DNA of 17,649 nucleotides from Spirogloea muscicola (lineage: Eukaryota > Streptophyta > Zygnematophyceae > Spirogloeales > Spirogloeaceae): the NCBI GenBank assembly GCA_009602725.1, contig WELB01000193.1:177275-194923 (forward strand). The letters are read 5' to 3'. Positions 5,913 to 13,525 of this stretch are shown piece by piece. The position numbers and the translations under genes were made by a program. The notes under the pieces were generated by a model. The model was given only the letters and a program-made list of their open reading frames with translations. It made no database searches and had not been told where the DNA came from. Within the stretch, counting starts at the first letter, position 1. The number at the start of each line of letters is the position of its first letter.

Positions 5913-7706
5913 AAGTCGGCATTCTGTTACCAGTTCAGTAGTGCCCTCTATCGTCTCAGCACATCGCCAAAAATGCTTGTCAATACGCTGTTCTTATCAA
6001 GCAGCCATCAGAAGCACAAGAGATACTTTGGGCTTAGACCAATGTATATAGGCTGTGATTTGACTGCTGAGTCCAGTGGAGCAATTTGCCATTCTATTTA
6101 CTATCCCTTTTCATTCTGGAACCATATATCTTCCTCTGACCAATACATCTCTACTTACAACACTTGTAATCGCATTAGCTCAACATTTAACTCGCTTAGT
6201 AGCTCAAAATGGAAGGTACTACCAAATGCTCGATGGATATGAACTATTATACTGTCTACAATCTCGTACGCTAACAAACTAGTGCTCCAGCTTCACTTTG
6301 ACAAACTTTATCCCTCTGATCATCTTTATCTTCTTTTTGCCTCTATTTTGAAATCTGATGGCGATGATCAGTCGCAATTTTACGATAACTGGTCACTGTA
6401 CAGTATTTTTTGGTCTATCCTTCCAGTTTTGAGCTGACTACCGAGTCATTATGGTAGGAAATCAGATGCACGGCCTTCAAGTTTTCCCTGTACAATTTTT
6501 TCCAAACCTTCAGGTGTACCCCTATTATCGGCTCCTTGGGTACTGAAGACCACCTTACACAACATAGTTGCCACACTAGCAGACTCTGTAAGGCTCGGAT
6601 TGTTGGCGGACTACGTAGCCCGCCTCCGCCGCCGAGCGTGCAGCGCTCCTGGAATCGAAGGAGTCAGTTTTCAATTCGTGCGCACAGCACTCGTATTCTC
6701 TCTTTCTTAGTACTTCTGAGTTCACCATCTTAATTATTTCGTGCCTTTGACATAGGAATACTTTGATGTGCAGACATGATGGCTGGCCATAGCTTAGTGA
6801 AGAGTGTGCTTGTTATTGCCTGGACTGTATCTCATTGACATTTCATGTCTGTGGCTGCTATTGCTCCCTCTCTTTATTGTATTGGCTCTGATCATTTCAG
6901 GTGTAGCTATCTTGCAGGCGTATGTATCATCCATTCTTGTTTGCAATATCTTGATGATGCCGTCAACTTTGACTAAGCGGGACTTGTGTACTCAACCTCA
7001 GCTTGACATGGCCATATTACGCTACCATATAGCTACTTTCTCTATTATATGTGATCGAGGAAATTCGGACTACTGACGTTACGTCTATCATCTGATTCTC
7101 TAATCAAGTGAGATATAGGCTCGACATGCTTGGAAAGCTCAGAACTCATAACCCCGAAGCCGTGTTTATGGTGCTTTATCCAGTTGAGCTACAAGCAGCC
7201 CCTTTCATCAGTCCCTTTCGGCTAGAGTAACATCGCTTCCTCAGGGCGCAAATACGGGTGCTCTCCTGTAAGGGATTAGGATGATATTTCTGAGATATTC
7301 CCTTATCCTCCAGTGTTGGAATAGACTATGCTAGTATGTTTACACATGCAAAAGGTCCATATCATTCAATCTTCTGTTGATCTTGCTAAGAAGCAATATC
7401 TCAGGCTTACTGTATTCTTAGGAACTGAAACTTCTGCCATGATTTTCGTAATAAGTACACGTGGGAGCTATTGCCGTCTTCTTCCTCTTTGTAGCCAAGA
7501 TATTGAATATCAAGACCGCTGAGACTCATGCAAACTGTACTTTGATAGCTCCCTATTGGAGGAATTGTCGGACATCTTTTACTGAAGTGATGTTTATTCT
7601 GTAGATACTGAATATACACCGAGCAACTCTAGTCACATTACATATACATTTCATGCTGGCAAAAGGGTTTCATATTATATCAGCACTTGCTGATGAAATT
7701 ACTGTG
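5913..7706. other. AT-richer stretch without a supportable gene
   Basis: Base composition shifts to AT-rich, and the tail family is absent. One plus-strand frame from the ATG at 5973 is open for 89 codons, has a single TGA at 6240-6242, and then stays open to 6437. Another frame at 6804-7076 starts without an ATG and encodes a strongly hydrophobic 40-residue stretch. Neither matches a family I know. Either could be a host exon, a relic or chance. An intron-like segment (AAG|GTACTA ... GCTAAC ... CTAG) could remove the TGA near 6210-6280, but the frame afterwards closes quickly. Confidence 0.35.
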
Positions 7707-7807
7707 AACTACTATTAAACAGCCTGTCTCTGAAACTAGTAGTCTTATGCATAGTTGCTAACTACTATTGAATAGCCTCTCTGAATCTAGTAGCCTTATG
7801 CATAGTT
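7707..7807. repeat. Two-copy tandem repeat, period 53 bp
   Basis: Unit 1 (7707-7756) and unit 2 (7760-7807) share AACTACTATT, AGCCTSTCTCTGAA/AGCCTCTCTGAA, CTAGTAG and CTTATGCATAGTT, with a two-base difference in length. Each unit contains CTACT and AGTAG arms that could pair. This is a small local duplication with no evident function. Confidence 0.85.
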
Positions 7808-7893
7808 ACTAATATTGAGCCAATCGAATCTACTAACACGAATCAAAATGGAAACACAAGAGAGGAAAAACAGTGATATAGAGTAAGCTTTTC

Positions 7894-8037
7894 ATGATTT
7901 CTGACGTTAGTTCAGCCTTTCATTGTGGCTCGCCCCTTGTGTCACCGACCGATCCAGCAGCAGCTCACCTGCCCACTACTGAAACCGGGCGTGTTGTCGA
8001 AGAGGATGTGTCGCCTGCCTCCGATGGTGACCAGTAA
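7894..8037 (+). CDS. Short open frame, hypothetical
   Basis: An ATG-started frame of 47 codons ends in TAA. The peptide is acidic and low in hydrophobics (for example E-T-G-R-V-V-E-E-D-V-S-P-A-S-D-G-D-Q at the C-terminus). The composition is protein-like and differs from the AT-rich DNA upstream, so it may be the last exon of a gene or of a degraded element. There is no recognisable domain and it may be chance. Confidence 0.2.
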   Translation: MISDVSSAFHCGSPLVSPTDPAAAHLPTTETGRVVEEDVSPASDGDQ

Positions 8038-8176
8038 ATTAAGAGCTTGCACGCCGTTGACTGCACGTGTGAGAAGGGAGCTTTGCACCAGAGATTAACT
8101 CCCAGCTGGTGGCACAAGAGCTCGTCGATTGCCGTCCGGTATTCGGGCATCAGTTAGGGAATGTCCATATGCGGTC

Positions 8177-8250
8177 TCGTGCTTTCCGAGCGGGTCAGCT
8201 CAGCAGCAGGTGATGTGCATCTGTCAGTGTGCTTGCCTTGTGTACTTAGC
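8177..8250 (+). mobile_element. Plus-strand delta-type tail remnant
   Basis: The plus strand reads [GT]CTCGTGCTTTCCGAGCGGG, then TCAGCTCAGCAGCAGGTGA and GTGTGCTTGCCTTGTGTAC. This aligns with the reverse complement of 5170-5250, where the equivalent start is the family stop context (CTCGTGGTTACTGAGCGGG). The stop codon itself is mutated here (TTTCCGAG). It is the third and oldest-looking delta copy. Confidence 0.55.
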
Positions 8251-8433
8251 CCCTCCATCGCGCACGAAAGGCACTCCACATCATTCGTCCGTCCGCCGTG
8301 GCCGCTCGCTCAGCATCCGAGTGTCCCCGACCCGAGCCGCGGGGGTGTGACTTGACCCTTTATAAGAGCATCTGGCCACGTCTCTGACACGCATCCGCGC
8401 GGGTCGCTCCGCGTGCAGCCCGTCTTCGCCCCC
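8251..8433. other. tRNA 5' flank
   Basis: This GC-rich flank lies upstream of the tRNA gene. A TATA-like TTTATAAGAG sits at about 8359-8368, some 70 bp before the tRNA, which is further than usual for a Pol III upstream element. I do not assign it a role. Confidence 0.3.
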
Positions 8434-8514
8434 GGTAATTTGGCCGAGTTGGTCTAAGGCGCCAGTTTCAGGTACTGGTCCGAAAGGGCGTGGGTTCGAA
8501 TCCCACAGTTACCA
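8434..8514 (+). tRNA. tRNA-Leu (anticodon CAG)
   Basis: This is a complete class II cloverleaf of 81 nt with no intron. The acceptor stem GGTAATT pairs with AGTTACC (8507-8513, one G-T pair) and the discriminator is A8514. The D arm is GCC...GGC. The anticodon stem is CCAGT/ACTGG with loop TTCAGGT, anticodon CAG at 8469-8471. The variable arm is TCCGAAAGGGC, with CC pairing GG. The T arm is GTGGG-TTCGAAT-CCCAC. The A box (TGGCCGAGTTGG, 8441-8452) and the B box (GGTTCGAATCC, 8493-8503) match the Pol III consensus. No 3' CCA is encoded, as is usual for nuclear eukaryotic tRNAs. It is expected to decode CUG as leucine. Confidence 0.97.
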
Positions 8515-8533
8515 ATCAGGTCCATGAAAATTG

Positions 8534-8537
8534 TTTT
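8534..8537 (+). terminator. Pol III terminator (T4)
   Basis: This is the first run of four T after the tRNA, 20 nt past its 3' end, which is a normal distance for a Pol III stop. A four-T run is the minimum, so readthrough is possible. Confidence 0.6.
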
Positions 8538-8539
8538 GA

Positions 8540-8607
8540 GCCGTCGGATCTAAGATATGACAGCTTGAAGCCGTCCGATTGACCTCGATGGCTTTCAGCT
8601 GTCCGAT
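8540..8607 (+). repeat. Three spaced copies of GCYGTCSGAT
   Basis: GCCGTCGGAT (8540-8549), GCCGTCCGAT (8570-8579) and GCTGTCCGAT (8598-8607) are spaced by 30 and 28 bp, and a weaker CGGTCCGAT lies at 8671-8679. They fill the gap between the tRNA and element 1. No protein or RNA is evident, and the role is unknown. Confidence 0.6.
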
Positions 8608-8679
8608 CGCAGAAATCGAGCGGCCTTCGAACTGGCGGACTTCTGGCGGCTCTTTCCATACACCTCTGAACGGTCCGAT

Positions 8680-10165
8680 CACATGCTCCCCCCCTCTCCG
8701 GCGGCAAAGGCCGTGCACGCATCCATCGCCACTGGCGTCCTGGCGAGCGCGACCACCGTCATCCAGCACCCGATTTTCTGGAACTCGCCAGCCGCCCTGC
8801 TGCAAGCTAGTCTGCCGGTCAGCCGCGGCGGCTTGGGCTGCCGCTCATTCGCCCGCGCCTGTGAGGCGGCATACCTCGGCAGCTGGGCACAGGTCGCCGC
8901 CCACCTATGCCAGCACTTCATCGTCCACGGCACCCGCGCCCTGGAGCGGGCGGCAGCCGAATTGGAGACCGGCCAGTTTCCATTCCAGGCAGCCCTCCAC
9001 TCTGCCCGCGATGGGCTGCTGGCGACATACCCCGGCTTGTCGGAGCAGGCCGTCCCATTCGTGCACCTCGTGTACACCCCCGACCTGCGAGCCTAGGGAC
9101 GCTACACGGCGCTGGTGGAGACGGTGGCCTTCAACAAGACGACGGAGCTCCTGCCTGAGCACGACGTGCGGGGGCGCGGCCGGCTCCTGTCGGGTTCCTC
9201 CCCCGGGGCGGCGGCGTGCTTATCAGCGCTCCCCATCTACGCTTCGCTCACCATGCGCGACGCGATCTTCAGGACGGCGGCCCACCGGCTCCTGGGCCTC
9301 CTTCCTCCCTGCCTCGTCGGTGTCGTGCAGTGCGAATGCGGAGCCCGCCACGCCGGCGCTGCGGAGCTGGCTGCACACATGCTACGCTGTGCACACGGAG
9401 GTGAGAGGACCGGCTCCCACGACCTCTTGCTGGACGCCATGTACGGCGTGTTCCTGGAGGCCGGCTATACCGTCGCGGTAGAAAATACTTACGTCATGCC
9501 CGTCCAGGTGGGCGCGGACGGTCAGCTCCACACCCGGCGCGCTGACCTGGTCGCCATCCCGCGGCGGCATCCCCGCATCATTGCGGATGTGGTGACTACC
9601 GACTGCCTTCTCTCCGCGAGCCCCATCAAATCGGCGTCATCAGCAGGGCACGCGGTCGGCACGGCGGCTCGCGGCAAGGAGCGCAAGTACGCGGATCACC
9701 CGGTTGGGGATGAAGTCGTGGCCCTTGCGATTGACGTACACGAGGCCTACGGCAGTCGCTGGCTGGACCTCCTGCAGCGGCTTGCCCAGCAGGCCATCGA
9801 TCGGCGGTTGGGTCAGCCAGGGGAGCTGCCGGGCTTCAACGCAGCCGGCTTGCTCGCGCAGGTCTTCCGCATGCGGCTCTCCTTCTCTCTCCAGCGCTCC
9901 CTGGCTCACGCAGTCCACAGCGAGCCGGCCGCGCTATGGCTGCTGCCTCTGGGTCTCGACGGAGTGCCTCTTTCCCAGCTGCGAGTTACTCGGACTTGCT
10001 GCTGCTTACTCGCGGGTACTGAGCTTCCATCAGCGATCGTGTCGTATCTAGCTGTGTGGTTTTCTTTTATGGCACCCTTTGGCTCTTTGGACCTCGTCCA
10101 TTCGTTTTGGGCTGGCCTTTTCCAGCCCCTACTCTCAGTGGGCGCGCACAATCTCTTTATTGCGT
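8680..10165 (+). mobile_element. Element 1: 5'-truncated RLE-type non-LTR retrotransposon, alpha type
   Basis: This copy starts abruptly at about 8680 in the region just after the RT domain. It continues through the linker, the zinc-finger-like motif, the restriction-like endonuclease and the C-terminal extension to the family stop at 10020-10022, and ends with an alpha 3' UTR. The UTR contains TGGAC-CTC-GTCCA (10089-10101), the hairpin GGGCTGG-ccttttCCAGCCC (10109-10128) and the terminus GTGGGCGCGCAC (about 10139-10150). There is no poly(A). The exact terminus is uncertain by some 15 bp. It is the longest plus-strand copy in the window and the reference for the protein's C-terminal half. Confidence 0.88.
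8683..10022 (+). pseudogene. RLE-type non-LTR retrotransposon protein, C-terminal half
   Basis: One frame runs from the ATG at 8683 with two lesions. A TAG lies at 9094-9096, where element 2 has Gln. A 1-nt deletion at about 9921-9932 shifts the last about 35 codons, where the true end (A-S-Y-S-D-L-L-L-L-T-R-G-Y, TGA) is in another frame. Counting residues from 9115, a C-E-C...H-M-L-R-C cluster at 73-92 resembles the CCHC knuckle that precedes the endonuclease in R2-like elements. S-H-D lies at 101-103. R-A-D-L-V at 142-146 and I-I-A-D-V-V at 155-160 look like the catalytic acidic residues of a PD-(D/E)XK nuclease. K-E-R-K-Y at 188-192 leads into the C-terminal extension. The nuclease would nick target DNA for target-primed reverse transcription. 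The RT is missing here, so this copy is dead. Confidence 0.88.
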
Positions 10166-10960
10166 ATAGAGCCGTCCGGGAAAAGCTGATGGCTGTCACC
10201 CGATTTGGGGGCATCGAGCGGCTGATGAGAACCGCTTTCTGTGCTAAGCGTTACTGTCTATGTATGAGGCCAGTTGTTTCCAGAGTAAGTCGTCCACACA
10301 CGGCGCGTGTCCCCGTGGGCGGGCGGACAAGGACCGAAAGGGGCCGAAAAGCGCTGCCAGGCAAGGAACTGGAGAGAGGCGCGGTGTGCCCATGGAGTGA
10401 AAGGGAGGCCAAGAAGCCAAGAAAAAAAAAGCAAAAGCCAGAGCAAGAAGTGGGGCTACCAGTAGCGGCACTCGCTACCCGATGCCCGAACAGCGGACGG
10501 CAAAATAGAAAATGAATGAAAGATCAAAAGTGACGAGTACTTGCGCCACCAGCAAAGGCTCAACCAGCTTCCTGGTGTCTCCTTCTCACACATGCAGTCA
10601 ATGTCGTACAAGCTTAAGTTGCTTGTCACCATTAGAGGCAGGCATCATAGGCTCTTCAGTGGATTGCCCGGCTTCAACAACAAACAAGGGCAGGTGAGCT
10701 GCTGCTGACTCGGTTGGCGACAGAAGGGCCGAGCCTTTTGCCAGCTGAACCATCGATAGAAGCATTGCCGCCCAAATTACTGCACGATTGACCGGAATGC
10801 TGGGCAAAGAAGGCCCGCTTCAAGCGAGCTGGAATCGAAAAGCAAGACCCACTCTGAGCTAGGTCCAAGTGATGTCTGCCTGTGCCCAAAGGAAGGCCTG
10901 GACCGTGTGAAAGGGGATGCCGCCACCCTAGCAATCTGCACAGATCAAGAGCATGTGCTA
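10166..10960. other. Unassigned stretch after element 1
   Basis: No gene can be supported. The open frame of element 1 runs on here only because of its frameshift. A short A9 run lies at about 10423-10431. At 10545-10580 a sequence (GCCACCAGC...CCAGCT...CTGGT) resembles 2523-2555 weakly. Confidence 0.35.
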
Positions 10961-11161
10961 TCAGCTGTTCAACTGTGTGAAGGCCACCAATCTGGAGCTG
11001 CCACTGCCGGCAGCTGCCGTACTCCTGTTATACTCTTCAATAATGAGACCCTTGACACAATAATTCCAAGAGCAGCACACCCTCTCCAGCAGGATGTTCC
11101 ACTTGAAGGCCTCCAGCGACTTGTGCTCAGACTTGGCCCACGTGACAGATGCAGCAACCTG
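10961..11161 (-). pseudogene. Open frame without start, possible transposon protein fragment
   Basis: The minus strand is open for 66 codons between a TAG and a TGA with protein-like composition (W-A-K-S-E-H-K-S-L-E-A-F-K-W, then G-L-I-I-E-E-Y-N-R-S, then S-S-R-L-V-A-F-T-Q-L). It has no ATG. A CTAGCAG just upstream could be a splice acceptor. I recognise no family. It lies on the same strand as, and downstream of, the gag-like piece at 11300-11560. Confidence 0.25.
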
Positions 11162-11299
11162 CTAGCATGACAAAAGACTTATGTATCATGCAGCTGGTAC
11201 GTGTCGAGATGGTGACTGGCAGCTTCGCACATGAGCAGCATCAAGCTTAAAGAACGACAATCACTTCAAGCTCTTGCCTTGCGCTATCTGACGTGTCGC

Positions 11300-11560
11300 C
11301 AGCATGGGTAATCATTGGCAAGATGTGAGTGCTGGTTAGGACAGGGGATGCCCACCTTGTCGGAATCAGCTTCAGCAGATGCCAGCAGCTGGTTCTGGAT
11401 TCCTGCGTCCAATCTTATTGCTTGCACGCTTGACGAAGCCCCTAAGCTGCGCCTCAATCGTGGCACTGTAATCTGCAGTGAAGTCCACAGAGTAACAACT
11501 AACTGTTAGGTCCTGCTGCTTGCACCACAGAACTGAATGTGTGGCTGTAATCACATCCAA
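11300..11560 (-). pseudogene. Possible Ty3-type gag remnant
   Basis: Two overlapping minus-strand frames join into a gag-like pattern. The first gives L-W-C-K-Q-Q-D-L-T-V-S-C-Y-S-V-D-F-T, then E-A-Q-L-R-G-F-V-K-R. After a frameshift near 11425 the second gives A-I-R-L-D-A-G-I-Q-N-Q-L-L-A. A Q-x(2)-S-V-x-x-Y-x-x-x-F-x motif followed by a short helical stretch is typical of retrotransposon capsid proteins. That is a weak match made by eye. It lies downstream of the Ty3 pol on the same strand, the wrong order for a single element. Confidence 0.3.
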
Positions 11561-11903
11561 TTATTGGGCTATAGATACCCTGCTTCCTACTGCTCATCTC
11601 CTTGTGATCGCTCGTCCTCGACAAGCTCTTTCTTGACTCCAATTTCCTTGATTGTGACAGTGAAGGAAGCTCTGCCAATCAGAAGATACACAAACAGTCA
11701 GCCTTGTGGCCTACTATGAGTCGAGTACATGCGAAGATGTTGGCAGTCTCTCATCGTGTGGGCGAGACAAGCTTCATGTCTGTCCTCTGGCAGAGCAACA
11801 GACATTTTGCCAACCCTGTACTACACATTGACAGACTGCGCATGACATTCCTCGGTACACATGTGCCCTTACGTGCTTGGCGGCGACCTTTTTGGCGCCG
11901 CCC
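11561..11903. other. Unassigned stretch
   Basis: No feature can be supported. It may hold the end of the Ty3 element or an LTR. A TATA-like sequence (ACATATAAGGG, minus strand) lies at about 11903-11913. I could not find paired LTRs. Confidence 0.3.
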
Positions 11904-13520
11904 TTATATGTTCCCAGCAAGACGCGAAACTATAGCCGGTCCTGGGCCTCCTGTACGGCGGTGACCCTCAGTCTTCCAATCTCCAGCGTCTGCAAAGTCA
12001 GAGTAGCCAGGCAGCTCTGTCATCAGTAAGCCCAGTAGCTGACACCCGCAGCTGCCGATGCAGCTCCGTGGAATTGCTCCATAGCGACCCCCGGACTGGT
12101 GTGACAAATGGCACGCCCTTCTCGAGGCAAAGCCGAAACGGGTGGAGTTACTATAAACCGGTTTATATCCTCGGACGCCTTCTGGCATCCGGACGTTCCA
12201 CCCCCAGGTTACGTCCTTATCAGTGAGCTTCATTAGAGGAGACGCCATGCTTTCGTAACCTCGAAGGAAGTCATAGAAGTGGTTTCCGAATTCCAGAAAG
12301 GAACGCAACTGCGGCACACTCTGCGGCACTGGTCAGTTCTTTATGTGTGGCTCCGTCATGAACACCTATATGCATCTGGCTGGCATTCACAGCCGCTCTT
12401 AAATATCAGCAGCCGTTCTGGCTCTTTGTACTACTCTTGAAGTCTTTGTGGGATCGACGCGCGCCCCGTCTTTGCCCGTAACATGCCCCAAGTGTGGCAA
12501 TGCGGACTGGTTGAAAGCATAGTCGGAGGTTTTGGCACACAGATAATTCTTACGTAGCAGCTGCAGCACTCACCCAGGTGTCGTGCATGATCCTCGGGCG
12601 TTTTACTGAAGACCAGTATGTCATCTAAGTAGAGCAGCACGCAATCACACAGTAGGGGGCCATGAATGACCTTTGTTATTACAGCCTGAAACTTGGCAGG
12701 TGCGTTGGTCAAACCAAGCTCAGCACCGTAGACTGGAAGTGTCCGACCGGCGTACGAAATGCTGACTTCGTCTGAACGTCCTCAAGAGTGACACGAATAT
12801 GGTAGCACTTACTTTGCAAATGCATCGAGGGAGCTAAACCATCAGCTCTTGCAAGACGATCGGACAGATCATCTATACGAGGCAAACGGCTCCGGTTCTT
12901 GACAGTAAGCTTTCTCAGAGCTCTGTAATCAATGCACATCCAGAGACTCCGTCCTTCTTCCGAAGGAAGAGGATTGGTGCACCATTCCGGGACCGAGAAG
13001 GCTCAATGAAACCTTTACAGAGCAATCCCCCACTTAGCATTGCATCTCGCAACATTCGAGGGGACTCAGTCGATACATAGGACGGTCTGGCAGTACAGCG
13101 CTGGGCTCCAATGGGGTCGTATATGACCCACGCCTTGATGAGGAGGCAAACCGTCTGGAAGGGCATTGGGGAACACCTGCGAAGACTCTGCCAACAAGTT
13201 TGTCAAGAGCCGTACTATGTGAGGCCATGATACTCACATCAGAGTCAGGGGGAGATTCACCACTCATCACCACATCCCAGATACGCAGCCGAAGCTGGTT
13301 CCGTGCCATGGAGCTTCTTCATCTGCACAGCTAAAAGCTGCAGAAAAGAGTCTTGCATGGGTGGTAGTACACAGGAGATGTCGTTGTTGTGCAATTTGAA
13401 ATGACAAACACCACGTTCACCGGTACAAGTAAGCTGCTTACAGTCAAGCACAGCCGCAATGGCACCCAGCCAATCATTGCAAGATCACATGAAAGGCAGA
13501 TGCAAACGCGGACCTCCTCC
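11904..13520 (-). pseudogene. Ty3/Gypsy retrotransposon pol, decayed (protease end, RT, start of RNase H)
   Basis: Read on the minus strand, the segments are in canonical order but spread over several frames. The end of the protease (N-D-W-L-G-A-I-A-A-V-L-D) is near 13480-13440. The RT entry (R-P-M-Y-R-L-S-P) is near 13070 and K-G-F-I-E-P-S...G-A-P-I-L-F-L-R-K-K-D-G near 13020-12945. M-C-I-D-Y-R-A-L-R-K-L-T-V-K-N-R is at 12939-12892. T-N-A-P-A-K-F-Q is near 12710, and the catalytic Y-L-D-D-I-L-V-F-S has its tyrosine codon at 12629-12631. The thumb (L-G-H-V, V-D-P-T-K) is near 12485-12445, and the connection L-R-S-F-L-E-F-G-N-H-F-Y-D-F-L-R-G-Y is near 12305-12250. Frameshifts, stops and a 79-bp insertion at 12343-12421 make it non-functional. 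Integrase is not recognisable. The upstream end stops at element 2 (about 13525). Confidence 0.9.
12339..12425 (+). mobile_element. 79-bp insertion in the Ty3 RT, flanked by CTTT repeats
   Basis: The Ty3 coding homology breaks between the thumb and the connection. Positions 12343-12421 are foreign and flanked by CTTT (12339-12342 and 12422-12425), consistent with a 4-bp target-site duplication. Positions 12346-12380 match 33 of 35 bases of the coding strand of element 2 (15716 down to 15636, ignoring its own micro-insertion). They encode W-L-R-H-E-H-L-Y-A-S-G, versus W-L-R-Q-E-H-L-Y-A-S-G in element 2. A GGCTG-gcattca-CAGCC hairpin follows at 12378-12394. Confidence 0.6.
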
Positions 13521-13525
13521 AAGCG

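Noticed and set aside
6804-7076. A hydrophobic 90-codon frame as a membrane protein
   Set aside because: It has no ATG start, and T-rich DNA readily yields Leu/Ile/Val/Phe-rich frames by chance. No homology is recognisable.
7707-7807. CRISPR-like array
   Set aside because: There are only two diverged units with no spacer structure, in a eukaryotic context. It is a simple tandem duplication.
8359-8368. TATA-like box upstream of the tRNA as a promoter
   Set aside because: It is about 70 bp away, in a flank without other support. The tRNA has good internal A and B boxes.
8579-9481. A 300-codon plus-strand frame overlapping element 1
   Set aside because: Its Ser/Arg/Pro/Thr-rich composition is that of an out-of-frame translation of GC-rich coding DNA. 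The frame from 8683 matches element 2 and the endonuclease motifs.
8434-10165. tRNA-targeted integration of element 1
   Set aside because: The 3' end of the element, which marks the nick site, is about 1.65 kb from the tRNA. Only the truncated 5' end is near, so targeting is not supported.
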